From Polycladospora coralii (GTDB taxonomy: Bacteria; Bacillota; Bacilli; Thermoactinomycetales; Thermoactinomycetaceae), in NCBI RefSeq assembly GCF_014773435.2, contig NZ_JACXAG020000009.1, forward strand, positions 21,720 to 85,719: a stretch of 64,000 bases of DNA. Direction: 5' to 3'. Numbering within the stretch: the first letter of the stretch is position 1; each line of letters begins with the position of its first letter. Below the pieces are notes generated by a model. That model had not been told where the DNA came from and did no database searches. It saw only the letters and a list, made by a program, of their open reading frames with translations. Positions 43,713 through 53,051 of the stretch are shown here, in pieces. A program made the position numbers and the translations under genes.

Positions 43713-44849
43713 TTGTTTTTGTTTCTCACATTACCAGCCTTAATCATATGGCTTTGTACACGCGTAAATATCTTAAATAAAGTCGGAACTGTCATCCTAT
43801 GTTATTTCGCTGGTATGTTATTAGGCAATACAACCTCTTGGTCTCAAGATATACAAGCTTTTATTGAAGTATGCTCCGGTATTTTTATTGGTATTTCACT
43901 TCCTCTATTACTTTTTTCTTTAAATGTACGCAGTTGGATTCAAAATTTAGCAAAAAATGCACTTCTTTCGATGGGCTTTGCTATTTTATCTGTTACATTA
44001 GTAACCAGTATACTTGTCATTTTTTTTTATGAACAGCTACCTGCTGATTGGCAGTTAGCAGGTATGGCGATTGCCGTTTATACTGGAGGAACACCTAACC
44101 TAGCCGCAATGAAATCAGCTCTGGCCATTGATACACAAGTATTTATTCTATTCCATACCTATGATACGATTCTAACCTTAGTTTATATTCTATTTCTCAT
44201 AAGTGCTGGAAAACACGTTTTTAATCAATTACTTCCTAAATTCAAATTCAGTTATTCAAACCAGCAAGGTCATACTACCGACTTGGAAGGAATCTATTTA
44301 TTTAAGGGGTTATTTCGTTCACATCAATGGTACAACGTTTTGATTGCACTTCTTTTATCCACCTCTATTTTCATTGTAGCGTATATCCTATCACAATTTT
44401 TTAGTCCCGTGAATCAAAGTACTGTCATGATTATCTCCATTTCCATCCTAGGGATCGCAATGTCTTTTCATTCAAGAATCGTTACTTTACCACACACTTT
44501 TCAATTAGGTTTGTATTTTATCTATTCTTTTTGTATTACGGTGGGGTCACAGACCCATTTTGATGCCTTACTTCCCATTCAATACGAGCTGTTTTTCTTT
44601 GTAGCCATTGTCATATTTGGTTCAACTACACTTCACGCGTTATTTTGTCGAATCTTCGCTATAGATAGGGATACATTTATGATTACATCTACGGCAGCGA
44701 TCTGTTCACCTCCTTTTATTCCAATCGTTGCAGGAGCGCTTAAAAATCCTCAGTTGCTTCTATCGGGTTTAACAACAGGTATTATTGGTTACGCAATCGG
44801 AAATTTTCTGGGAATTGCAATTGGAATTTTCTTTCGTTCGATACTCTGA
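43713..44849 (+). CDS. DUF819 family membrane protein
   Basis: This 378-residue protein has about ten membrane helices and the DUF819 hallmark LAGMAIAVYTGGTPNLAAMKSAL, repeated in weaker form near the C-terminus (SPPFIPIVAGALKNPQLL), an inverted-repeat transporter layout. Family members (B. subtilis YjcL-like) are predicted transporters without a proven substrate. The first TTG (43713) has no close binding site. An in-frame ATT at 43695-43697 lies eight bases after GGAGG and would add IREITL; it is probably the real start. Forms an operon with the lyase-like gene 28 bases downstream. Confidence 0.8.
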   Translation: MFLFLTLPALIIWLCTRVNILNKVGTVILCYFAGMLLGNTTSWSQDIQAFIEVCSGIFIGISLPLLLFSLNVRSWIQNLAKNALLSMGFAILSVTLVTSILVIFFYEQLPADWQLAGMAIAVYTGGTPNLAAMKSALAIDTQVFILFHTYDTILTLVYILFLISAGKHVFNQLLPKFKFSYSNQQGHTTDLEGIYLFKGLFRSHQWYNVLIALLLSTSIFIVAYILSQFFSPVNQSTVMIISISILGIAMSFHSRIVTLPHTFQLGLYFIYSFCITVGSQTHFDALLPIQYELFFFVAIVIFGSTTLHALFCRIFAIDRDTFMITSTAAICSPPFIPIVAGALKNPQLLLSGLTTGIIGYAIGNFLGIAIGIFFRSIL

Positions 44850-44877
44850 TATCGCAACTTCTAGAAAGGGTGATACC

Positions 44878-46338
44878 ATGTGTCAATCATCAAATAAGCA
44901 TATTCCATTAACTGGTTTACCTAAAGATGAAGTTTTAAGTCAATTAAATCAATTTAGTGAAACTGATGTAGATTTTAAAAAAGGTCGCATATGGAGCCTC
45001 GTTTATTATTTAGGGGAAGAGCATGATCAATTCTTAAAAGAAGCCTATTCGACATATTTCTCACAAAACGGTTTAAATCCTCTAGCTTTTAGAAGCTTGA
45101 AAAAGATGGAGTCAGAAGTGATCCGTATGACAGCTAATTTACTTAACGGGGATCAAGATGTTTGTGGCACAATGACTTCCGGCGGGACGGAAAGCTGTCT
45201 ACTTGCCGTGAAGACCTATCGCGACTATGCACACCCCTCTATAAAAAAGCCAGAAATCATTTTATCTTCTTCAGCTCATGTGGCATTTGACAAAGCTGCC
45301 CATTATTTTAACATTAAACCCGTGCGAATCCCCTTGGATCAAGATTATCGAATGAATACACAACTCGTAAAAAAGAAAATAAATCGTAATACGATCTGTA
45401 TAATCGCCTCAGCTCCTTCTTATCCACATGGTATCATCGATTCAATCACAGCATTAGGAGAAATCGCACAAAAACATCGTGTTCCACTTCATGTTGATGC
45501 CTGTTTAGGGGGTTATCTCCTCCCATTTGTTGAAAGGTTAGGTTATCCTATACCCAAATTTGATTTTCGTGTGCCAGGTGTTACTTCCATCTCAGCAGAC
45601 ATACACAAGTATGGTTATGCTGCTAAAGGGGCGTCCGTCCTACTATATCGGAATATTGATTATCTTCAATCACAGTTTTTTATATCAGAAGATTGGCCTG
45701 GAGGGGTATTTGCATCACCTACACTTCTTGGCACTCGATCTGGTGGAGCTTTTGCCTCAGCATGGGCTGTGTTGCATTATTTAGGGGAACAAGGATACCT
45801 CGAAAAAGCTCAAGATATTATGCAAACTACTCAAAAAATACAGAAAGGAATCACTGCAATTCAAGGGCTAGAGTTAGTTGGTGAGCCTATGATGAGTGTA
45901 TTTGCCTTTACTTCAAATGATAAAAAAGTAAACATCTATGCGGTTGCAGATCGGTTAGAACTACGTGGTTGGCATATTGATCGCCAGCATAAACCGGAAT
46001 GTTTACATGGTATGGTAATGCCATCTCACAAACAAATTGCAGATCAATATTTAACCGATCTAAAGCAATCTGTTGCTGAAGTTCGAGCCAATCCTTCCTA
46101 TTCATATCAGAATGGGGCTGCTATGTACGGAATGATCTCAAGGGTACCACTACGTCATATGGTAAAAAAGCAAATACTCATGATGTATAAACAACTTTAT
46201 GGGGCACACACTATTTTTCCAGATGAGCAAAGTATGTCTATAGAAAAAACAACGAAACAAAAATCTGGTTTATTAAATAAAGTGACTCCATTACTTTTAA
46301 AGGCATTTCTCAATCATACAAAAAATAAGAGAAGATAG
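44878..46338 (+). CDS. sphingosine-1-phosphate lyase-like PLP enzyme
   Basis: This 486-residue protein starts at the ATG at 44878, behind AAAGGGTGA. It is a group II decarboxylase-fold protein with the S1P-lyase pattern: GTMTSGGTESCLLAVKTYRD, HVDACLGGYLLPF, FRVPGVTSISADIHKYGYA with the PLP lysine, and KGASVLLYRN. It would split a phosphorylated long-chain amino alcohol into an aldehyde and a phosphoethanolamine, as known for bacterial homologues. No membrane anchor is visible. The partner DUF819 protein could move substrate or product. Confidence 0.85.
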   Translation: MCQSSNKHIPLTGLPKDEVLSQLNQFSETDVDFKKGRIWSLVYYLGEEHDQFLKEAYSTYFSQNGLNPLAFRSLKKMESEVIRMTANLLNGDQDVCGTMTSGGTESCLLAVKTYRDYAHPSIKKPEIILSSSAHVAFDKAAHYFNIKPVRIPLDQDYRMNTQLVKKKINRNTICIIASAPSYPHGIIDSITALGEIAQKHRVPLHVDACLGGYLLPFVERLGYPIPKFDFRVPGVTSISADIHKYGYAAKGASVLLYRNIDYLQSQFFISEDWPGGVFASPTLLGTRSGGAFASAWAVLHYLGEQGYLEKAQDIMQTTQKIQKGITAIQGLELVGEPMMSVFAFTSNDKKVNIYAVADRLELRGWHIDRQHKPECLHGMVMPSHKQIADQYLTDLKQSVAEVRANPSYSYQNGAAMYGMISRVPLRHMVKKQILMMYKQLYGAHTIFPDEQSMSIEKTTKQKSGLLNKVTPLLLKAFLNHTKNKRR

Positions 46339-46498
46339 CTTCTATCTTCTCTTTCACCTGCTCTGGAAGTAATTGCATGATCAATTCCGGCTCAACCATA
46401 TAGAAAAAAACAAATAAGACCATCACCACAATTAAAAATGCTTGAAAACACGCACGAGCCCACTGTTCCATACTTGTCGATTTTGATTGTTGTTCCAA
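46310..46498 (-). CDS. small single-pass membrane protein
   Basis: A TTG at 46498 with GGAG ten bases upstream opens about 62 codons; another in-frame TTG at 46534 lacks a binding site. The product has one membrane helix, FQAFLIVVMVLFVFFYMV, then an amphipathic tail (ELIMQLLPEQVKEKIEAIF). It lies 50 bases after the pit stop on the same strand. Unrecognised; could be a small accessory of the phosphate transporter or an unrelated protein. Confidence 0.45.
   Translation of the reverse strand: MEQQSKSTSMEQWARACFQAFLIVVMVLFVFFYMVEPELIMQLLPEQVKEKIEAIFSYFLYD
46327..46354. terminator. terminator between convergent genes
   Basis: AAGAGAAGATAG and CTATCTTCTCTTT pair across a three-base loop. The stem overlaps the stop of the lyase gene and the 3' end of the small minus-strand ORF. 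Confidence 0.7.
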
Positions 46499-46548
46499 AT
46501 CAAATTCACTCCATTCTATAGAAAACCATTTCAAATTGGATATAACAA

Positions 46549-47541
46549 TTATTCTAACACACGAAGTATCAGATAAATGATGTATCCCATGATCGCTGTA
46601 ACAGGTAATGTAAGGACCCATGCACTAATAATTTTACCTGCTATACTCCATCTAACGCTTCGAACTCTTTCTGCTGCGCCTACACCGATGATTGAACCTG
46701 TAATCGTATGGGTTGTACTAACTGGCACACCCACTTTCGCAACCGTTGCCAAAATTAAGGCTGCTCCTGTCTCTGCCGAAAAACCTTGAGGCGATTCAAG
46801 CCGGCTCAGTCTAGTTCCGATGGTATGAATGATTTTTCTCCCTCCCATGGCAGTTCCTAAAGCCATGGATAATCCGGCAGCGAATACCACCCAAAAAGGG
46901 ACATTCATATCATTTTGATAGCCAGCTGTGAATAACCCAAGTGTAATAATCCCCATCGCTTTTTGGGCATCAGCAGCCCCATGACTAAATGCCATCCCGG
47001 CCGAAGAAATAATTTGCAAGGGACGAAAAATACTTTTCACTTTCGAGCGCGGTTTATTTTTAAAGAAAAAGCGAATGAGCTTGATGAGGCCAGCACCTGC
47101 TAGTCCTCCTAATAGGGGAGAAACTAAAAGTGCAACGAGAATCATGAGGATACCACTTACTTGTAATACAGAAACCCCAGCATAAGCAATAGCAGAACCT
47201 ACCAAGCTTCCAATTAAAGCATGAGAGGAGCTTGTAGGAATCCCCATTAATACAGTAACAATGTTCCAAATAATAACTGCTAATAACGCTGCGATCAATA
47301 CAATTTGTGTTATGCCATTCGGATCAACTATATTTTTTCCTATTGTTTTGGCTACCTCAGTCGAAAAAAAAGCTCCTGCTAAGTTAAGCACTGCCGCCAT
47401 CATAATCGCTTTTGTAGGCGATAGCGTCCGTGTTCCGACAACAGTGGCTATCGCATTTGCCGTATCATGCCAACCATTTGTAAAGTCAAAGATGAGAGCC
47501 AGCACAATGACAGCCACAAGCACCCAGAAAGGATCAAGCAT
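46549..47541 (-). CDS. pit: low-affinity inorganic phosphate transporter, PiT family
   Basis: This 330-residue membrane protein has the two PiT signature repeats: FDFTNGWHDTANAIATVVGTR and GIPTSSSHALIGSLVGS in the N-terminal half, and FSHGAADAQKAMGIITL and VPVSTTHTITGSIIGVG in the C-terminal half. It couples phosphate (as metal-phosphate) uptake to protons. It overlaps the upstream PhoU-like gene by 8 bases, the usual arrangement. Confidence 0.93.
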   Translation of the reverse strand: MLDPFWVLVAVIVLALIFDFTNGWHDTANAIATVVGTRTLSPTKAIMMAAVLNLAGAFFSTEVAKTIGKNIVDPNGITQIVLIAALLAVIIWNIVTVLMGIPTSSSHALIGSLVGSAIAYAGVSVLQVSGILMILVALLVSPLLGGLAGAGLIKLIRFFFKNKPRSKVKSIFRPLQIISSAGMAFSHGAADAQKAMGIITLGLFTAGYQNDMNVPFWVVFAAGLSMALGTAMGGRKIIHTIGTRLSRLESPQGFSAETGAALILATVAKVGVPVSTTHTITGSIIGVGAAERVRSVRWSIAGKIISAWVLTLPVTAIMGYIIYLILRVLE

Positions 47542-48154
47542 ACTTCATAACCACACTTTCAAGCACATCCATCAGGTCTTCATATGTATCTGTTACAGCT
47601 TCTAATTTCTCGTAAATCTCTTTCATTTTAATTAAGTTCACCAGATCAACTGGTTCCTCAAACAACGAACTAATCGATTCACGTAAAATTTTGTCTCCCT
47701 CATTTTCCAAAATATTTACTTCAACTGATATCTTACGGATTTGGGTATAGTTCCTTTTTTCAAGTCCAATAAACGCCTCTTGGATCAACTGGGCACCTGT
47801 TCTAAGTAAATCAGCAAATTGCAAGAGGTATGGCGTAGGTTTCTCTACGTGCATATATACAAAACGTGCAGCACAAGCTTCAATACCATCTATAATATCG
47901 TCTAAATCTTTAGCTAATGTTAATAAATCCTCATGATCAAGTGGTGTTACGAAGGTTTGATTTAATTCTTTAATAAGCAGGTGTGTATAGTCATCTCCCT
48001 TCGACTCCAATGTTTTAATCTTTTCAGCGTACTCCTCTTTATCTGAAAGCGTTTCTACATTTTCATAAAACAGTTGCGCGGCTTCTCCTATATTTGCGGT
48101 TATATCGGTCATAATGCGATAAAAAATAAGGTCTTTTTTTCGATTAAACAACAC
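47534..48154 (-). CDS. PhoU-like DUF47 protein, Pit accessory
   Basis: This 206-residue all-helical protein starts GTG TTG TTT AAT behind GAGGAGGAT. It has the DUF47 features FNRKKDLIFYRIM, LESKGDDYTHLLIKELNQTF, TPLDHEDLLTLAKDLDDIID and NEGDKILRESI; the acidic clusters bind metal in PhoU-type folds. It is translationally coupled to pit and likely modulates phosphate uptake. Confidence 0.9.
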   Translation of the reverse strand: MLFNRKKDLIFYRIMTDITANIGEAAQLFYENVETLSDKEEYAEKIKTLESKGDDYTHLLIKELNQTFVTPLDHEDLLTLAKDLDDIIDGIEACAARFVYMHVEKPTPYLLQFADLLRTGAQLIQEAFIGLEKRNYTQIRKISVEVNILENEGDKILRESISSLFEEPVDLVNLIKMKEIYEKLEAVTDTYEDLMDVLESVVMKYA

Positions 48155-48444
48155 TTTATATCCTCCTCAAGCGTGTCAATTTGCATGAATTTTCTATTTC
48201 ACCTTCGTATATTTAAGGTATAATGCGAAAACGAAATCACACAATCACCACGCCGCTTATGAAGCATTTATCATACGATTTATAGATGAGAATGAACATG
48301 CAGCCTTCTAAATCTTAATATATAGTTTATAATTTCTTAACAATAAATTAATATTGTTTAACTATGCAAGATTAACATTTCCACACTTTAGCTAAGCTAT
48401 GCATAAGTGAAAATGGTTCGGCTGGCTTAGGCGCTATGATAAAA
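48155..48444. other. intergenic, upstream of the DUF47-pit operon
   Basis: About 290 bases that must hold the operon promoter. A clear operator is not seen, and no ORF or RNA is recognised. Confidence 0.4.
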
Positions 48445-48471
48445 AAAAAGCGACATGAATGGTCGCTTTTT
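48445..48471 (-). terminator. intrinsic terminator
   Basis: AAAAAGCGAC and GTCGCTTTTT make a 10-bp stem with a seven-base loop. It overlaps the stop of the 106-aa gene and ends the vWA operon on minus. Confidence 0.8.
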
Positions 48472-48790
48472 ATGCTAAAGCCGTACTATTTAAGAAGTTT
48501 CCTTCAATATAGAGATACAGTAAATTTAGATCACAAATGATCTCCGAAATCTGATTCATTTCTTCGTTATACAGAAAAAATGTTTCATCATCTGCTTCTT
48601 TAAGTTGTTCATAGTAGCGCATATATCGACTTTCAAATGCTTTAATTCGCTCTGGAATGTAAGAACAAATTTCTTGACATTTCAATTCAAATTCTTGTTG
48701 TTGTTCCGCCGATAAAGAATCGTAGTCCACTAGTAATCGTGGGCGATTCATACCTAAACGATCATCAAAATAGATTTCATAAGATGCCAA
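48470..48790 (-). CDS. hypothetical 106-aa protein
   Basis: TTG start behind GGAGTGAG, seven bases after the vWA lipoprotein gene stop. The sequence is acidic and helical (SLSAEQQQEFELKCQEI, ERIKAFESRYMRYYEQL). No signal or membrane segment. It forms an operon with the vWA lipoprotein; a partner role is an inference. Family not recognised. Confidence 0.6.
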   Translation of the reverse strand: MASYEIYFDDRLGMNRPRLLVDYDSLSAEQQQEFELKCQEICSYIPERIKAFESRYMRYYEQLKEADDETFFLYNEEMNQISEIICDLNLLYLYIEGNFLNSTALA

Positions 48791-48797
48791 AACGTAC

Positions 48798-50294
48798 TCA
48801 CTCCGTTTGTTCTCCGTTTGAATAGCCTTCTCTTACATTTTTCTCAATCGTAGGTCGCGTCTCATTCCCACGAACTTTCTCAATATTTTGTTGCCATTTC
48901 TGATATAGCTTATCGCTACCTTCTTGATATTTTCGATCAATATAGTGCTCCATTTGTTGTTTCCGGTCTTCTATCCATTTTTGAATTTCATCATCCGTCA
49001 CAGAATCTAATTTTTGTGATTGAATGACATACGACTTGGTGTTTAACAATCTTTCATTCTCCAAAGTCACTTTCTTTAAAAGTTTCTCTCGATGGCGCAA
49101 AAGACGTTCTTGATCATACTGATAGGCATTCGAAAGCGTGCGAAGCGCACTTTCCTCCCAGCTTCGATCTGTTTGAGTCATCCATTGCAGTTGTCTAGAA
49201 GCCGTTTCGTGCAACCGTTTAGGATCTTCAATATTTTGCATGACCCCTCCGGTTACATCTACAATCTCTCGTAACTCATTCTCATCTTTGGCATTTAAGG
49301 ATAAGCCAATCATACTAATATCTGCACGTACGTCTGAATATCTCAACATCCTAGCTGACATCAATGCGTCTTGATCACAATTTTCCGTTCCATCACCAAC
49401 TAGTATAATCTTATTTTCTTCGCTGGCGGTTTGCTTCTGCATATGATCACGAACTTGATCTATTGTCAGAGCCAGTGGGGTCCATCCGGTCGCTTCAATT
49501 TGCGCAAGTTGATCTGCTAGTTGCAAATTCTGCTGATTATCATGATAGATCAAATCCGCGTTGGAACACGATTCTTCTTTACCTTCACTTGCATTGGATC
49601 CAGTATGCCCATACACATAAACCTGCACCTGATATTTTTGTGCATCCAATTGTTCGGTTATCTGCGATATGACCTTTTTGGCAAGTTCCATTTTTGGCAC
49701 ACCATCTATTTCGGCTGCCATACTACCACTTGCATCTAATAAAATGATGATGTTTTTCTGCCGTTTCTCATCCTGAACATTTGTCTCATTTGTGTTCGCC
49801 TGCTCTTTTTTTACTTTCGGCTCCGGTTGTGGTAAAAAATTAGCTTGATTTGCCTCTATAATTTTTTTATAGTCCCGGTTCTCTATTGTAACGAACTGAC
49901 TGACATCCTCTTTATAATTCTCACCAACTAACCCGAGTAAATAAGCATATGCTTTGTCTTTACTCAAACCCTTGGGCATTTGCTGTAAAGCACGATTTAC
50001 TTTAGCTGGTTTATAGGAAGAAGAAGCATACTCGCCCTTACCTTCGTCTTCTATAATTAGAGACAAGTCGGTATTAGGCGCAGGACTTTTTGTCATTTTT
50101 TGTTCGTTTGTTTGTGTTTCCTGCTCTTCGCTAGCCGGTTTGGATGCAGGTTGTGTAGCAACTAGCTTGTCTATTTCTTCAATTTGGCTTCCAGTTTTCG
50201 TTTGAATTTCTTCTATTACTGTTGCACACCCCGTCATCGACACCAATGGAACCAATAGCATAGTGAAAACATATGATTTTTTTCGATGTCTCAT
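48798..50294 (-). CDS. vWA-domain lipoprotein
   Basis: This 498-residue lipoprotein has the lipobox VSMTGCA at residue ~23. A low-complexity Gln/Thr/Pro linker (residues ~40-75) follows, then a region of unknown fold. A von Willebrand A domain (about 185-370) has the MIDAS motif DASGSM, with further ligands in TGWTPL and VGDGTENCD. A long C-terminal coiled tail follows (WQQNIEKVRGNE). It is anchored outside the cell. vWA lipoproteins bind metals and proteins; the target is unknown. Confidence 0.83.
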   Translation of the reverse strand: MRHRKKSYVFTMLLVPLVSMTGCATVIEEIQTKTGSQIEEIDKLVATQPASKPASEEQETQTNEQKMTKSPAPNTDLSLIIEDEGKGEYASSSYKPAKVNRALQQMPKGLSKDKAYAYLLGLVGENYKEDVSQFVTIENRDYKKIIEANQANFLPQPEPKVKKEQANTNETNVQDEKRQKNIIILLDASGSMAAEIDGVPKMELAKKVISQITEQLDAQKYQVQVYVYGHTGSNASEGKEESCSNADLIYHDNQQNLQLADQLAQIEATGWTPLALTIDQVRDHMQKQTASEENKIILVGDGTENCDQDALMSARMLRYSDVRADISMIGLSLNAKDENELREIVDVTGGVMQNIEDPKRLHETASRQLQWMTQTDRSWEESALRTLSNAYQYDQERLLRHREKLLKKVTLENERLLNTKSYVIQSQKLDSVTDDEIQKWIEDRKQQMEHYIDRKYQEGSDKLYQKWQQNIEKVRGNETRPTIEKNVREGYSNGEQTE

Positions 50295-50405
50295 TGGTAC
50301 CTCCTATTCCTTATACAGGATTAACACAAATGGAACAAATCAATCAACTTGATTGAAGTATAGCAAAAATAAGCTTATTTTCAAAGTGCTGTGCGAAAAC
50401 AACGA

Positions 50406-51749
50406 TTATCCGATCAATGGTTTTTCTTCAGGATAGCGATAAGGCTTCTGTCGTTTGCTTTTCGCAATCGCATATGCCAGCGTAATCGGTCCCAAACGCC
50501 CAATGATCATGACAAAAATAATCAGTACTTTTCCAAAATCAGTTAACAACGGTGTCAATCCCATCGTTAGACCAACTGTACCAAATGCTGAAACAGCCTC
50601 AAATAAGATCATTAATAAATCAGCATGTTTATGTTCCGTAATCGTTAATATCATCGTGACCACCAAAACCAAAGTAAGAGATAGGACAGTCACAGTTAAT
50701 GCTTTGTATACTGCATCATATGGAATTCGTCGCTTAAATATCACAATATTATTCCGGCCTCTAATCATACTCCAAACGGCTAACAATAAGGTGAATAAAG
50801 TAGTCGTTTTAATGCCTCCACCGGTAGAACTAGGTGAAGCCCCCACGAACATCAACATAATGGTAATGAAAAGCGTAGCAGGATAAAGGTGATGTACACC
50901 AAGTGAATCAAAGCCCGCTGTTCGCGGTGTCACCGCATGGAAGTACCCGGCAAGCAATTTATCACCAATCGGTAATGCACCTAAAGTGCTCGGGTTGTTC
51001 CATTCAATGGCCAGAACGAGTAGGGTCCCCACGAAAACTAAAATGCCCGTCATCGCCAGTACCATTTTCGTGTGTAAACTTACTCTTCTCACATACCGAT
51101 ATTCCAACAACTCGATAATAAGTACAAATCCAATCCCTCCAATAATAAATAAGGAGCTTATCACCAGATTAACATAGAAATCCGTCTGATAAGAAAGCAG
51201 ACTCGTTCCAAACAGGTCAAAACCCGCATTATTAAATGCAGATATACTATGAAATAAAGCAAAATACATCCCTTTTTCTATGCCAAATTGCGGTACAAAT
51301 CGAATCGAAAGCAAGACAAAACCAATACCCTCTATCACAGCGGTAAAAATTAAAATATAGCGAATCATCTTGACGATACCACGAAAATCTACCTTATTAA
51401 ATGCTTCAAGTAAAAGTAATCGTTCTTTAAATCCTATTTTTTTACCAATTAAAAACGCAAATAAAGTGGTAAACGCCATAAATCCTAATCCACCAACCTG
51501 TATTAAACAGAGGATCACAATTTCACCGAATAGGGAAAACGTTTCACCTGGATTAACTACATTTAACCCTGTCACACTTAAAGCAGAGGTAGCTGTAAAG
51601 AGTGCGTCAAGAAAAGAGATGGAATCTCCATTCGCTGAAGAAACCGGTAATTTAAGTAAGAAAGCTCCTATCATAATGAATGATAGGAAGCCCAAAACCA
51701 GTATTTGTGATGGCGTTATGGTACGCAATAATTGATTCATGGATTTCAT
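50406..51749 (-). CDS. ktrB: KtrB-type potassium uptake channel subunit
   Basis: This protein of about 447 residues starts at the ATG at 51749 (AAAGG upstream). It has four membrane-pore-membrane repeats with K+-filter loops in SALSVTGLN, FNNAGFDL, TPRTAGFD and FGTVGLTMG, and the gating loop region GASPSSTGGGIKTTT. It works with a KtrA-type RCK subunit, which is not in this window. It is divergent from mnmA by about 110 bases. Confidence 0.92.
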   Translation of the reverse strand: MKSMNQLLRTITPSQILVLGFLSFIMIGAFLLKLPVSSANGDSISFLDALFTATSALSVTGLNVVNPGETFSLFGEIVILCLIQVGGLGFMAFTTLFAFLIGKKIGFKERLLLLEAFNKVDFRGIVKMIRYILIFTAVIEGIGFVLLSIRFVPQFGIEKGMYFALFHSISAFNNAGFDLFGTSLLSYQTDFYVNLVISSLFIIGGIGFVLIIELLEYRYVRRVSLHTKMVLAMTGILVFVGTLLVLAIEWNNPSTLGALPIGDKLLAGYFHAVTPRTAGFDSLGVHHLYPATLFITIMLMFVGASPSSTGGGIKTTTLFTLLLAVWSMIRGRNNIVIFKRRIPYDAVYKALTVTVLSLTLVLVVTMILTITEHKHADLLMILFEAVSAFGTVGLTMGLTPLLTDFGKVLIIFVMIIGRLGPITLAYAIAKSKRQKPYRYPEEKPLIG

Positions 51750-51856
51750 AGGCAAGCCTTTCTCAACATCTACCTTTATTTGTAGAAGTATTTGATTTCG
51801 ATTATAATGTAGTCAGCTTGTTGTCACAAGCACGACATGAATAAAAATGGGAATGA

Positions 51857-52972
<1,116 letters not shown>

Positions 52973-53007
52973 ATCTGTACAGACACAACGCATGCTTTAA
53001 AAATAGC

Positions 53008-53047
53008 AACGGGGATGATGATCTTTAGCCAGATCATCATCCCCGTT
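53008..53047. terminator. strong bidirectional terminator
   Basis: AACGGGGATGATGATCT (53008-53024) and its exact complement (53031-53047) enclose a six-base loop. It lies between the convergent mnmA and protease genes. Confidence 0.88.
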
Positions 53048-53051
53048 TCAT

